Positions 39,418 through 48,889 are shown, counted from the stretch's first letter. The stretch: DNA of 64,000 bases from Oceanobacillus iheyensis HTE831 (GCF_000011245.1 NC_004193.1:2458501-2522500), one strand, 5' to 3'. Program-made: numbers and translations. Notes: a model not told the origin generated them from the letters alone.

Positions 39418-40947
39418 CTAGTTCCCGCGATATCCTGTGTTCGCCCTAACCTTAACTTCTGCATATCTACCAGGATCCAATTCTTTTGAAAGAATCGTAC
39501 CCAGGAAGCCACCTAAGAACCCGACAGGAACTGATATTAATGCTGGATTTGTTAATGGAAATAAAGGATCACCAACAAAAATTGCACTTCCGTCTAAAGC
39601 GAATACATTCGGGCTCATAGAAACTAAAATTATTGCAGTTAATAACCCTGATAACATCGCAGTAATTGCTCCCGATGTATTAAAACGTTTCCAATATATG
39701 GTGTATAGTATTACTGGTAAGTTTGCACTGGCTGCCACACAGAAGGCTAAAGATACGAGAAATGCCACGTTAAGTGATTGTGCAAATAGTGAAAGTAATA
39801 TCGAAAATACAGATACACCTAAAGATGCCCATTTTGCCGCTAACATTTGCTCCCTATCTGAAGCCTTTCCTTTTTTAATTATTTGACCGTAGATATCATG
39901 GGCAAATGCGGAAGCACCAGAGAGAACGAGGCCTGCTACAACTGCTAATATAGTAGCAAACGCAACTGCTGCAACAAATGACATTAATAAATCTCCACCT
40001 AATGCTTCTGCAAGCAGTGGTGCTGCCATATTTCCAGCAGGATTCGCTTCAAGTATATTGCTTTCTCCAACAAATGCTGCTGCACCAAACCCTAAAAATA
40101 TCGTAAGAATATAAAATATCCCAACCACCCATGTGGCTGTTACTACTGATGAACGTGCTGTTCTTGCGTCTTTCACCGTAAAAAATCTCATTAAAATATG
40201 AGGTAAACCTGCCGTCCCTAAAACCAAAGCCAGCATCAATGATATCGTATCTAATGGAACAGTATATTTTAACCCTGGTTGAAGATAGGCATCACCGTGA
40301 CTAGTTACGGTCTTCACCTCTGAGAACATCTGAAAAATATTAAAGTTAAATTTCATTAACACCAAGAATGCAATAATTACAGTTCCTAACATTAAAAGTA
40401 CAGCTTTTATAATTTGAACCCAACTGGTTGCAGTCATACCACCAAACAATACATATATAGTCATCATGACTCCAACGAGTAAAACCGCCATCCAGTAATC
40501 AATACCAAATAATAATTGAATAAGTGCTCCTGCTCCTACTAACTGGGCAATCATATAGAAGATAACAATGGTAATCGTACTAATTGCTGCAACAGCCCTT
40601 ACTTTTTTAGCATCAAATCTTGAATTAATCATATCTGCCAATGTGTACTTACCTAAATTACGTAAAGGCTCTGCGACTAAAAACATTACTACTAAATAAG
40701 CAATTAAAAAACCAATACTATAGAAAAAACCATCAAATCCATATAAAGCGATTGCACCTGCAATACCTAAGAAAGATGCAGCGGATAAATAATCTCCAGC
40801 AATAGCTAGTCCATTTTGCCAACCAGTTAAACCACCGCCAGCTGTGTAAAAATCTCCAGTTGATTGAGTCCGCTTTGCTGCAAAGTATGTAATCACCAAA
40901 GTAAGTGATACGATTGCTAGAAATAAAATGACAACTATTAAATTCAT
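39418..40947 (-). CDS. Sodium/solute symporter, acetate (ActP/YwcA) type
   Basis: 509 residues, thirteen membrane segments. SSS-family marks are TGDFYTAGGGLTGWQNGLAIAGDYLSAASFLGIAGAI near the N-terminus, GGMTATSWVQIIKAVLL, and LVLSGASAFAHDIYGQI with the sodium-site Ser/Ala region. It probably takes up acetate or another short monocarboxylate with Na+. It starts 4 nt after a DUF485 gene, the same pairing as E. coli yjcH-actP and B. subtilis ywcB-ywcA. Confidence 0.88.
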   Translation of the reverse strand: MNLIVVILFLAIVSLTLVITYFAAKRTQSTGDFYTAGGGLTGWQNGLAIAGDYLSAASFLGIAGAIALYGFDGFFYSIGFLIAYLVVMFLVAEPLRNLGKYTLADMINSRFDAKKVRAVAAISTITIVIFYMIAQLVGAGALIQLLFGIDYWMAVLLVGVMMTIYVLFGGMTATSWVQIIKAVLLMLGTVIIAFLVLMKFNFNIFQMFSEVKTVTSHGDAYLQPGLKYTVPLDTISLMLALVLGTAGLPHILMRFFTVKDARTARSSVVTATWVVGIFYILTIFLGFGAAAFVGESNILEANPAGNMAAPLLAEALGGDLLMSFVAAVAFATILAVVAGLVLSGASAFAHDIYGQIIKKGKASDREQMLAAKWASLGVSVFSILLSLFAQSLNVAFLVSLAFCVAASANLPVILYTIYWKRFNTSGAITAMLSGLLTAIILVSMSPNVFALDGSAIFVGDPLFPLTNPALISVPVGFLGGFLGTILSKELDPGRYAEVKVRANTGYRGN

Positions 40948-40951
40948 TAAA

Positions 40952-41287
40952 TTACCTCTCCCCTTCTATTTCTTCTTCGATGATCTCATCAGCCTGTTTA
41001 TCAAATTTTGCAGATCGTTTCACATAAACGATACAAAGCACCCATGTCATTACAAACTGGGCAAAAGCAAACAGCCAGGCCCAAGAAATATCACCTATAG
41101 CAGATTGGTTAAGTATCGTGCTATACGAAGTCATAATGGGTAAAGCAAAATAAAACACTAAGAAAAAAATAGTAAGTGGAATAATAAATTTCTTTCGTTG
41201 ATTAATTAATTCCTTAAACTTTCTACTATTTTCGACCTTTTTAAAATCAGTATTTTTCTTGTAATCGCTTTCAACTTTTACTGGCAA
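40952..41287 (-). CDS. DUF485 membrane protein, symporter partner (TTG start)
   Basis: 111 residues, two membrane segments. The middle FKELINQRKKFIIPLTIFFLVFYFALPIMTSY and GDISWAWLFAFAQFVMTWVLCIVYV are the DUF485 pattern. Members always sit in front of acetate-type symporters and probably help their assembly or activity. The frame is open to 41344, but TTG at 41287 has a perfect AAAGGAGG at 8 nt, so it is the likely start. Confidence 0.85.
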   Translation of the reverse strand: MPVKVESDYKKNTDFKKVENSRKFKELINQRKKFIIPLTIFFLVFYFALPIMTSYSTILNQSAIGDISWAWLFAFAQFVMTWVLCIVYVKRSAKFDKQADEIIEEEIEGER

Positions 41288-41342
41288 GCATAATTCCTCC
41301 TTTGTAAAAATGGATATAAATGTAAGAAATTTCATTAAATAC

Positions 41343-41371
41343 ATAATAAAATAATTAAATCAAAAATTCAA
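41343..41371 (-). promoter_or_regulatory. Sigma-A promoter of the symporter operon
   Basis: TTGAAT (41371-41366), 17-nt spacer, TATTAT (41348-41343), about 55 nt upstream of the TTG start. Confidence 0.6.
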
Positions 41372-41498
41372 TCTATTAAATAAAAGTATTCTAAAATTAA
41401 GAATATAGTCTTTAACTTTAATAACGTTAATAGTCCAATATTAGGCATTTATTACCAAATAGCGTAGTTTTACTTAAACATTTTGAACATATTAAAAT

Positions 41499-41527
41499 CC
41501 GAACTCTGTTCTTAGAACAAAGTTCGG
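41499..41527 (-). terminator. Hairpin after the TRAP-FAH operon
   Basis: CCGAACTCTGTTCT (41499-41512) pairs with AGAACAAAGTTCGG (41514-41527), one mismatch. The minus-strand T-run (ATTTTAATA) is weak. Confidence 0.6.
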
Positions 41528-41637
41528 AATACGTAGTTAGTTATATAATATTTAAAAACTAATCCCATTTCATTATTGCCGATACCATCATATTAAAGTT
41601 AGCATTGCAGTTCTTTTTACATGAAGCTGCTCACCTA

Positions 41638-42543
41638 TTAAACTTTTTTAACCATGTTTTCCATTATACCTATTCCTTCAATTTCTAACTTAACTTTATC
41701 CTTATCTTTTACATATCCTGGAGGATCCATTGCAAATCCTACCCCATCAGGAGTACCTGTCATAATTATATCTCCTGGTTTCAAAGTAATTAGATTTGAA
41801 ATAAATGACACGAGGTATGGCACAGAAAAAATTAAATGTTTGGTATTGGAGTATTGACGTTTTTCATTATTAACATAGGATGCGATAGTCAAATTACCAG
41901 GATCTACAATTTCATCTTTTGTTACAACCCACGGTCCAATTGGCGTCGTATGATCCAAGCTTTTACCTTGTAACCATTGAGGTGTACGCTTCTGTAAATC
42001 TCGAGCAGAAGTGTCATTTCCAATTGTATAGCCAGCTACATAATCCAATGCTTCTTCTTCGAATACATGGGAAGCTTCTCTCCCAATAACAATCGTTAAT
42101 TCAACTTCATAATCCAATTTTTCAGTTAATGATGAATAATGTATCTCCTCTTCTGGGCCGATAATCGCATTATCAAATTTAGCAAATAGTACTGGAAATT
42201 CTGGGATTTCACTTTTCATTTCAGCGACATGCTCTGCATAATTCTTCCCGACACAAATAACTTTCCTAGCTGTACCTAATGGCATACCTAGTTGAATTTC
42301 ATTCAAAGAATAAGTAAAATCACGATGATTACTACTTCCAAATAATTTGGTTGCCTCATCAATAAAATCTTGTCCTTTTTGATAAAATAACTCAGGTTGA
42401 AAAGGTAATTCTATCGTTGTATTTCCGGCTTGGATTGCATGTTGTGATGCAAGATGTACATCCACTACTTCTTCATTGTCCGTGATAAAACCCATACGAA
42501 AACTAGAGTCGGATTCTTTTTTTCGATAACTTACAAGTTTCAT
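41638..42543 (-). CDS. Fumarylacetoacetate hydrolase family protein
   Basis: 301 residues. KVICVGKNYAEHVAEMKSE, PVLFAKFDNAIIGPEEEI, the metal-binding LDYEVELTIVIG, YTIGNDTSARDLQKRTPQWLQGKSLDHTTPIGPWVV and MTGTPDGVGFAMDPPGYVKDKD are the FAH-domain signature. Members hydrolyse or decarboxylate acylpyruvates and related keto acids with a divalent metal. It starts 55 nt after the TRAP permease gene on the same strand, so it is probably the enzyme for whatever that transporter brings in. The exact substrate is unknown. ATG at 42543 is chosen because GGGGGAATGGGG lies just before it. Confidence 0.87.
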   Translation of the reverse strand: MKLVSYRKKESDSSFRMGFITDNEEVVDVHLASQHAIQAGNTTIELPFQPELFYQKGQDFIDEATKLFGSSNHRDFTYSLNEIQLGMPLGTARKVICVGKNYAEHVAEMKSEIPEFPVLFAKFDNAIIGPEEEIHYSSLTEKLDYEVELTIVIGREASHVFEEEALDYVAGYTIGNDTSARDLQKRTPQWLQGKSLDHTTPIGPWVVTKDEIVDPGNLTIASYVNNEKRQYSNTKHLIFSVPYLVSFISNLITLKPGDIIMTGTPDGVGFAMDPPGYVKDKDKVKLEIEGIGIMENMVKKV

Positions 42544-42598
42544 TCCCCATTCCCCCATTCTACTTCATAGTATAAATCAATGATTCCTATAAATCGAC

Positions 42599-44617
42599 TT
42601 AACTTGCCGACTTTGTAGAAGATACAGTTTCCTGCTTTTTATATTGAATAGTCTTCCATCCAAATATAAGCATTACTATAATTATTCCAATAATATCTGT
42701 AAAACCCTCTGGTATAATCAATAGTAACGAGCCAATCCCTAGGATGAGACGAACCATCCACTGCAATTCCATTTTAAAAAATCCTTCTAAAGCTGCTCCA
42801 AAGCCAATTATCCCGATTATAGCCGTAACGGTAATTAAGGCTACATCAATTATTGGAGGAAATGGAAATTCTGTTGCATTTACTGCTAATCCTGATGGAT
42901 CTATAAATAACATCGCAGGGTTGTATACAAACATATAAGGAATCAGGAACCCAGCTAAGGATAGCCGCAGTGCCGTAAAACCTGTACGCATAGGATCTCC
43001 GCCAGATATACCTGCTCCTGCAAATGCTGCTAATGCTACAGGTGGTGTGATATTTGCAAAGATACCAAAGTAAAAAACAAATAGATGCGCTACGAGCACC
43101 GGTACCCCATATTCAGCCAAAGCTGGGGCAGTCATTGTAGCAGTAATGATATACGCTGGAATAGATGGTAATCCCATTCCTAAAATAATCGAAGCGATCA
43201 TCGTTAAGAAAAGAGTAAGAAATAAAGATCCTGCACCAAAGCTAGTAATTGCTGAGGTCATTACAGTACCGAAACTTGTTAAGTTCACAACACCAATAAT
43301 AATACCTACTACTGCACAAGCAACCATTACAGCCAGTGACTGTCTCGCACCGTCTTCTAGTGCTTTGAAAATATCTTTGATTCCCATTCTACTTGTTTTT
43401 CGTAATGCTGCGATAACAATTGTTAAACCAATCGTATAAAGAGCAGCAAACCCAACAGGTACTCCCATATAAAGAAATATGATCAAACCTACAATTGGTA
43501 AGAGAAGATGTCCTCTTTCTTTTAATACTTCTTTTACTCTTGGTAAGTCTGCCTTTGGTATTCCTTTCAGATTTCTTCTTCCCGCTCGAAAATGTACTTG
43601 CATGATTACACCCAAGAAATATAGAACAGCTGGTATTAAGGCGGCAAGTGCAATTGTCCCATATGCAATCCCTGTCGTTTCTGCCATTATAAAGGCACTC
43701 GCCCCCATAATCGGTGGCAAAATTTGTCCACCAATCGATGCACTTGCCTCGACTGCTCCAGAAAAGTTTTTAGAGTATCCAATTCTTTTCATTAATGGAA
43801 TTGTAAATGCTCCAGTTCCAACTACGTTAGCTACTGCCGCGCCATTTATACTACCCATAAAGCCACTAGAGATTACAGCTACTTTAGCTGGCCCGCCTTG
43901 CTTACTACCAGCTAGAGCCATTGCTAAATCATTGAATAGCTGTCCCATACCAGACTTCGCTAAAAAAGCACCAAATAGAATAAAAAGAAAGATAAACTGA
44001 ACAGATGCACCAATCGCTGTTGAAAATAAACCCTCTGTTTTTAAATATAATTGTCCAAAAATATCTCCTAAATCAAAGGGCCTGGTCATTAACATATCAG
44101 GCACCCATATATTATGGCTAAAGAAAGGATATGCCAGAAAAATTAATGCAAGAATAGGAAGAATCCATCCTGTAACGCGCCTGGCAGCTTCTAGTACTAA
44201 GAGAACCGTCAGTATCGCAAACAGGATATCTGCCATATTAGGTATTCCACCACGTGTTGTCATCAAAGCATTATATTCCAACATTAAATACAGAGCCGAA
44301 GCAATACTTAATGTGAATAGTAACCAATCGTAATATGGTATTTTACCTCGATATTGTTTCTTGAAGCTAGGATAAATTAGAAATATTAATGCTATCCCAA
44401 ATGACATATGGATAGATCGTTGTAATAATGCTGGAATAGGATTTACAGTAACATATAAATGATAAAGTGAATAAAGAATCGCAAGTAAAGTAACTAGTAA
44501 AGCAATTTTCTTATTGGTAATGTTGCGGACTCTGGATTCACTATCAAATTTCTCTAATATATCTTGTGTGGAATTACCTTGACCATCCTTTTTTGATTTC
44601 TGTTGTTTTTTGCTCAT
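42599..44617 (-). CDS. TRAP transporter fused permease (TAXI type)
   Basis: 672 residues. Small (DctQ-like) and large (DctM-like) permease parts are joined in one chain with many membrane segments. Landmarks are GASVQFIFLFILFGAFLAKSG, NVVGTGAFTIPLMKRIGYSKNFSGAVEASASIGGQILPPIMGASAFIMAE and GMGLPSIPAYIITATMTAPALAEYG. It imports a carboxylate using the sodium or proton gradient. The ATG at 44617 follows GGAGGGGG and overlaps the DUF1850 stop by 4 nt. The binding protein gene is two places upstream. Confidence 0.93.
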   Translation of the reverse strand: MSKKQQKSKKDGQGNSTQDILEKFDSESRVRNITNKKIALLVTLLAILYSLYHLYVTVNPIPALLQRSIHMSFGIALIFLIYPSFKKQYRGKIPYYDWLLFTLSIASALYLMLEYNALMTTRGGIPNMADILFAILTVLLVLEAARRVTGWILPILALIFLAYPFFSHNIWVPDMLMTRPFDLGDIFGQLYLKTEGLFSTAIGASVQFIFLFILFGAFLAKSGMGQLFNDLAMALAGSKQGGPAKVAVISSGFMGSINGAAVANVVGTGAFTIPLMKRIGYSKNFSGAVEASASIGGQILPPIMGASAFIMAETTGIAYGTIALAALIPAVLYFLGVIMQVHFRAGRRNLKGIPKADLPRVKEVLKERGHLLLPIVGLIIFLYMGVPVGFAALYTIGLTIVIAALRKTSRMGIKDIFKALEDGARQSLAVMVACAVVGIIIGVVNLTSFGTVMTSAITSFGAGSLFLTLFLTMIASIILGMGLPSIPAYIITATMTAPALAEYGVPVLVAHLFVFYFGIFANITPPVALAAFAGAGISGGDPMRTGFTALRLSLAGFLIPYMFVYNPAMLFIDPSGLAVNATEFPFPPIIDVALITVTAIIGIIGFGAALEGFFKMELQWMVRLILGIGSLLLIIPEGFTDIIGIIIVMLIFGWKTIQYKKQETVSSTKSAS

Positions 44618-45084
44618 AACGTTTCCCCCTCCCATACTCTCCATCTAAATATATCTCTTACCGTTAAAACTACATTATTATAATTTTCTGTTAATTCGTA
44701 TAGATGAACTTCCTTTTGATCCGTAGACAAAGTCGTTTGCACATTTTCAGACACTGCTATATTTATTTCTCTATAGCTTACATCCATTTTCATATGTATA
44801 TAACCATCTGAAGAAGGTATAATTTCTCCTTGTGTAGGCACACCAGCACCAAAAGTCTTAAAATAAGTTTCTACTAGAGTTAATTTATTTTGTTTAATTT
44901 CATATTCTTCAACCCATTCTTCTTTTTCAACGGAATGAATCCACTTTAATTTAAATTCGTTATCATTAATATAATAACTGTCCCCATCAATTTTCACTTC
45001 TATCACAGTAACCTTGCTAAAGAGGAAAAATAGGAGTACAACCGTAATTGCACCCCCTACAATCCATTTATTTTTGTTCTTCAT
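44614..45084 (-). CDS. DUF1850 protein linked to TAXI-TRAP transporter
   Basis: 156 residues: one N-terminal membrane anchor (about residues 7-25) and an extracellular beta-rich domain with LKWIHSVEKEEWVEEYEI and TYFKTFGAGVPTQGE, the DUF1850 signature. The family nearly always sits between a TAXI binding protein and its permease; its role is unknown. The ATG at 45084 overlaps the TAXI gene end by 17 nt, and the stop overlaps the permease start. Confidence 0.85.
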   Translation of the reverse strand: MKNKNKWIVGGAITVVLLFFLFSKVTVIEVKIDGDSYYINDNEFKLKWIHSVEKEEWVEEYEIKQNKLTLVETYFKTFGAGVPTQGEIIPSSDGYIHMKMDVSYREINIAVSENVQTTLSTDQKEVHLYELTENYNNVVLTVRDIFRWRVWEGETL

Positions 45085-46039
45085 AATAACGCTCAGCACC
45101 AGGATGTAAAGGCGCAACATGTCCTTCTTGAGCGGCCTCTAATGAAATATCTGTTGCAGCTTGATGAGAATTCCCTAATGTCTCCAAACTTTCAAAGAAC
45201 GTCTTGGTTAATTGATATACATCTTCTTCACTCATATCCGCATGAACTACTAAAGCATTCATAATCGCAGCTGTAGGTATTGGCTCCTCATTCCCATATG
45301 TATCTGCAGGAATATCTAACGCTACAAAATAAGAAGCATCTTGTGCAATCGACTCCACATCTTTAGGGTTTATTGTTACAAGACGAATATCTAATGTTTC
45401 CGATAATTCCATTAACGAAGCATTAGGTAGTCCGCTTGTTAAAAATGCAGCATCTAATTGGCCAGCACGTAATCCATCAGCAGCTTCTGCATAACCTAGA
45501 TAATCTACTTCAATATCATCATAAGTAATACCATGACCATTTAGTAAAGTTCGTGCATTAACTTCAACACCAGAATTTTGGTCACCAACAGCAATTCGCT
45601 TCCCTTTTAAATCTTCAAACGTTTCAATTCCCGAATCAGCAGTTGTTACAATTTGAACGTAATTAGGATATAACGACGCAATTTGATTTACTTTCTCTAC
45701 AGGTTGCTCAAAACTAACTTCTCCTGCAATTGCTTGGCTTACAACGTCACTCATTGTAAATGCCATTTCTATCTTATCTTGTTCCATTAAGTTAACATTT
45801 TCAACGGATGCCCCTGTTGTTTGTGTTCTAGAATTTATACCAAAAACACTACTATATTCTTCCGCTAATGTTGTCCCTATTATATTATAAGGACCAGATG
45901 AACCACCTGTAGCTATTGTAACTATGTTTGTCTCTAAACCTTCCCCAGCTTCACCTTCTGCGTCTTCGTTATCTTCTCCACACGCAGTAATAATAGGAAT
46001 AAATAATAATACCAATAATATTGCCCAAATCTTTTTCAT
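45068..46039 (-). CDS. TAXI-family TRAP solute-binding lipoprotein
   Basis: 323 residues. The signal peptide ends in a lipobox (IITACGED, Cys near residue 20). TIATGGSSGPYNIIGTTLAEEYS is the TAXI N-terminal block, then SVENVNLMEQDKIEMAFTMSDV and GLRAGQLDAAFLTSGLPNASLMEL. It captures the substrate outside the membrane for the fused permease. Relatives bind glutamate, 2-oxoglutarate or other acids; this one is unassigned. A good promoter and a cre-like site lie upstream. Confidence 0.92.
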   Translation of the reverse strand: MKKIWAILLVLLFIPIITACGEDNEDAEGEAGEGLETNIVTIATGGSSGPYNIIGTTLAEEYSSVFGINSRTQTTGASVENVNLMEQDKIEMAFTMSDVVSQAIAGEVSFEQPVEKVNQIASLYPNYVQIVTTADSGIETFEDLKGKRIAVGDQNSGVEVNARTLLNGHGITYDDIEVDYLGYAEAADGLRAGQLDAAFLTSGLPNASLMELSETLDIRLVTINPKDVESIAQDASYFVALDIPADTYGNEEPIPTAAIMNALVVHADMSEEDVYQLTKTFFESLETLGNSHQAATDISLEAAQEGHVAPLHPGAERYYEEQK

Positions 46040-46067
46040 TTTCCTTCCCCCTTATTTCCTTCATTTT

Positions 46068-46081
46068 ATTAAGCGTTTTCA
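46068..46081 (-). promoter_or_regulatory. Candidate CcpA (cre) site at the TRAP operon
   Basis: TGAAAACGCTTAAT on the minus strand agrees with the cre consensus TGWAANCGNTNWCA at 12 of 14 positions. It starts 6 nt after the -10 box, that is over the transcription start, a position that gives catabolite repression. Confidence 0.6.
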
Positions 46082-46087
46082 ATAAAT

Positions 46088-46116
46088 ATATTAGTTTAAT
46101 TTTTCTGTAAAGTCAA
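46088..46116 (-). promoter_or_regulatory. Sigma-A promoter of the TAXI-TRAP operon
   Basis: TTGACT (46116-46111), 17-nt spacer, TAATAT (46093-46088) on the minus strand, followed by the cre-like site. Confidence 0.75.
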
Positions 46117-46262
46117 TATAGTGGCATTTTTAACAAAATAGGTTATACACTAGTGAATTGTATATATGTTGTCATTAAACGTTCAAAATAGAATGATAAA
46201 TGTATGCTATACTCAATAATAGATTTATTGTTTGAACTAATTTTTTCGGAGGGAAATGTATA

Positions 46263-46763
46263 ATGAAATTTAAAGCACTAATTTTTGTATCCGTTTTATT
46301 TTTCTTCCTGGCAGCATGTTCTCAGAATGAGGAAGATACGAATGGAAATAATGAGAATTTAGATGATGTTGTTAAAGAACTTAAAGTTGACTTTGATATC
46401 CCTGAACACGTAGAAACAGGAGAAACAATTGATTTAACTGCACATGTAACTTATGGCGATGCCCCTGTTGAAGACGCTGATGAAGTGATTTTTGAAGTGT
46501 GGACACAAGGGAATAGTGACCAAAGTGTTGAATTAGAGGGAAAACATCAGGAAAATGGTACTTATACTGCATCGTATACTTTTGAAGAAGAAAAAGTATA
46601 CGAAATGTATGCACATACAACTGCAGAAGCGATACATAGTATGCCATTTAAGACAGTAATTGTAGGAAATGCAACTCCCTCAGAAGAAGACGAGCATGAC
46701 GAAATGGATCACGAACATCATGAAGAAGGACATGAATCAGAAAACCATGATGATCATGAATAA
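46263..46763 (+). CDS. FixH/YtkA-like lipoprotein with His-rich tail
   Basis: 166 residues. Lipobox LAACSQ near residue 19 puts it outside the cell membrane. Residues 40-135 are a single Ig-like domain of the FixH/YtkA type (DFDIPEHVETGETIDLTAHVTYGD, YTASYTFEEEKVYEMYAHTTA). The last 30 residues alternate Glu/Asp with about ten His, a likely metal-binding tail. FixH proteins are tied to copper delivery in some bacteria; the role here is unproven. Read opposite to the TRAP operon, with GGAGG before its ATG. Confidence 0.75.
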   Translation: MKFKALIFVSVLFFFLAACSQNEEDTNGNNENLDDVVKELKVDFDIPEHVETGETIDLTAHVTYGDAPVEDADEVIFEVWTQGNSDQSVELEGKHQENGTYTASYTFEEEKVYEMYAHTTAEAIHSMPFKTVIVGNATPSEEDEHDEMDHEHHEEGHESENHDDHE

Positions 46764-46831
46764 TAGAAATAAACATTAAAAATAGCTTTAATACTGAAGA
46801 AAATATATCTCTGATTCCCGTACTGAAAGCT

Positions 46832-46869
46832 AAATGAGATCTTAGAGGAAAAACTCTAAGATCTCATTT
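46832..46869. terminator. Bidirectional terminator
   Basis: Perfect 16-bp stem, AAATGAGATCTTAGAG (46832-46847) and its complement (46854-46869), loop GAAAAA. It lies between the FixH-like gene and the converging peptide-transporter operon. Confidence 0.85.
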
Positions 46870-46948
46870 TCTGCTTATTTGAAGTAGCGCATATTTTTTT
46901 ATTTACCAGTGTCTTAATAAATCCGTTCTTGCACTCCGACTCTAACTT

Positions 46949-47872
46949 CTAATGTTTCATCTTTGGATCCAATGCATCTCGTAAGCCATCTCCAATTAAA
47001 TTAAAAGCTAAAACAACTAACATTATACATAAACCGGGTGCAATTAAAGTCCACGGTGCTAACTGAAGAAATGCTCTGCCATCAGCAAGCATTCTTCCCC
47101 ATTCTGGAGTAGGATGTTGTGCACCCAAGCCAAGAAATCCTAAAGCGGCAGCTTCTATAATTGCAGTACCAAAACTCAACGTAGCTTGTACGATAATAGG
47201 AGCCGTACTATTCGGCAATATATGTTGAAAAATGATCCTTCCATTCTTCATTCCTTGAGCACGTGCCGCCATAATGTATTCTTCTTCTCGTAAACTAATT
47301 ACTTTGGACCTTACTAATCTACCGAAAATGGGTATGTTAACAATGGCAATAGCTACTAATGCATTTTCTAAAGATGGTCCAAGTATAGCTACTATCGCAA
47401 TAGCTAATAAAATACTAGGAAAAGCAAGTAAAATATCAAACATTCGAGATATGATCATATCCACCCATTTCCCGAAGAATCCTGCAATAATACCAAGTAA
47501 TGTACCAAAGAGAAGTGCCCCTGTAACAGCATAAAATCCTACTTGCAGTGAAACAGAGGCCCCATAAATAATTCGAGTAGCTATATCTCGACCAATATGA
47601 TCTGTACCGAGTAAATGTTCACTTGATGGGGACTGAAGTCTATTGGTAAGGTCTTGTTCTGCATAATCATAAGGTGTCAGTAAGGGACCTATAATTGCAA
47701 TTACTAAAAATAAAAACAGGATAATAATACCAACTATAGCTAAACGACTTTTAAATAAACTAGAAAGCGTCTCCTTCCAAGGGCTAATTTCTTCTATATG
47801 ATCTTGTTGTAATTGACTTACAAGAGATGGATCAGCAGTTTGCTGTTCTGCATGTGAATGTTTGCTCTTCAT
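46949..47872 (-). CDS. Peptide ABC transporter permease, DppC type
   Basis: 307 residues with six membrane segments and the permease loop EEYIMAARAQGMKNGRIIFQHILPNSTAPIIVQ (EAA motif). N-terminal LFKSRLAIVGIIILFLFLVIAIIGPLLTPYD and DHIGRDIATRIIYGA are typical of the second permease of Opp/Dpp systems. Pairs with the DppB-like protein 15 nt upstream. Last gene of the operon. Confidence 0.92.
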   Translation of the reverse strand: MKSKHSHAEQQTADPSLVSQLQQDHIEEISPWKETLSSLFKSRLAIVGIIILFLFLVIAIIGPLLTPYDYAEQDLTNRLQSPSSEHLLGTDHIGRDIATRIIYGASVSLQVGFYAVTGALLFGTLLGIIAGFFGKWVDMIISRMFDILLAFPSILLAIAIVAILGPSLENALVAIAIVNIPIFGRLVRSKVISLREEEYIMAARAQGMKNGRIIFQHILPNSTAPIIVQATLSFGTAIIEAAALGFLGLGAQHPTPEWGRMLADGRAFLQLAPWTLIAPGLCIMLVVLAFNLIGDGLRDALDPKMKH

Positions 47873-47887
47873 TATTTTCCATCCCCC

Positions 47888-48889
47888 TTAATAATTAATC
47901 CTTGGATCAATTTTCTTGTACAAAATATCTACAATTAGATTAATAATGACAAATAAAAATGCAATCACTAAAATTCCAGATTGAATTACAGGATAATCTC
48001 GGAAACTAATTGCTTCATATACATACCTTCCTATACCTGGCCAACTAAATATTGTTTCTGTTAATATTGCTCCACCTAATAGCACTCCAGTTTGTAGTCC
48101 AATAACAGTAATAACAGGTATAATTGCATTTTTTAATGCATGCTTATAAATGACTAAAAATTGACCTGATCCTTTTGCACGCACTGTTCTAATGTAGTCT
48201 GATTTCATTACCTCTAACATACTTGATCTTGTCATACGAGCAATAATCGCCATTGGTATAGTTCCTAATGCAATACTAGGTAATACTAAATGTTTTAAGA
48301 TAGTTAATGTTCGTTCAAAATCAAGATGAATTAGAGAATCAAGAACATAGAAGTGAGTAATTACAGCTATTGGATCCCTTGGGTTCTGTCTACTATTTGC
48401 AGGCAACCATCCGAGTTCTTGTGCAAATACCCATTGCTCCATAAGCGCAAGCCAGAATACAGGCATTGACACCCCAATTAAAGCAAACAACATAGCAAGA
48501 AAATCAAACCAGGAGTTTTGCTTCCAAGCACTAATAATTCCTGCATTTACACCAATTACAATAGCAAAAAGCATTGCAAAAAGTGTCAATTCGAATGTAG
48601 CAGCTATATAAGGCCAAATTTCACTTGAAATATCTGCCTTTGTTCGTAACGAAGTCCCCAAATCGCCTTGTACCAAATCACCGAGATAGCGAGAATATTG
48701 TACAAGATACGGTTCATTTAACCCCATGGATTCTTCAAGGCTTTTTATGGATTGTTCCGTGGCTGTTTCTCCTAGTATAACCTTAGCTGGATTACCAGGA
48801 ATTAAATGTACAATGGAAAATGTTATAATCGTCATTCCGAGTAGAACTGGTATGAGCATTAATAATCTACGACCTATGTAAGCTAGCAT
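47888..48889 (-). CDS. Peptide ABC transporter permease, DppB type
   Basis: 333 residues, six membrane segments. MLAYIGRRLLMLIPVLLGMTIITFSIVHLIPGNPA is the typical opening; EAA loop in SDYIRTVRAKGSGQFLVIYKHALKNAIIPVITVIGLQ, then FSWPGIGRYVYEAISFRDYPVIQSGILV. Forms the channel with the DppC partner. It is separated from the binding protein gene by 490 nt holding a repeat element; GAGGTGAT precedes the ATG. Confidence 0.93.
   Translation of the reverse strand: MLAYIGRRLLMLIPVLLGMTIITFSIVHLIPGNPAKVILGETATEQSIKSLEESMGLNEPYLVQYSRYLGDLVQGDLGTSLRTKADISSEIWPYIAATFELTLFAMLFAIVIGVNAGIISAWKQNSWFDFLAMLFALIGVSMPVFWLALMEQWVFAQELGWLPANSRQNPRDPIAVITHFYVLDSLIHLDFERTLTILKHLVLPSIALGTIPMAIIARMTRSSMLEVMKSDYIRTVRAKGSGQFLVIYKHALKNAIIPVITVIGLQTGVLLGGAILTETIFSWPGIGRYVYEAISFRDYPVIQSGILVIAFLFVIINLIVDILYKKIDPRINY

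Larger units (their letters stand above)
41288..41637. other. 350-nt stretch between the DUF485 gene and the FAH gene
   Basis: Contains the promoter of the symporter operon (41343-41371) and the terminator of the TRAP-FAH operon (41499-41527). No other gene or RNA recognised. Confidence 0.6.

Noticed and set aside
39437..39886. 149-codon plus-strand frame inside the symporter gene
   Set aside because: Antisense to the conserved C-terminal part of the symporter.
43479..44000. 173-codon plus-strand frame inside the TRAP permease gene
   Set aside because: Antisense shadow of a conserved membrane protein; no ribosome site.
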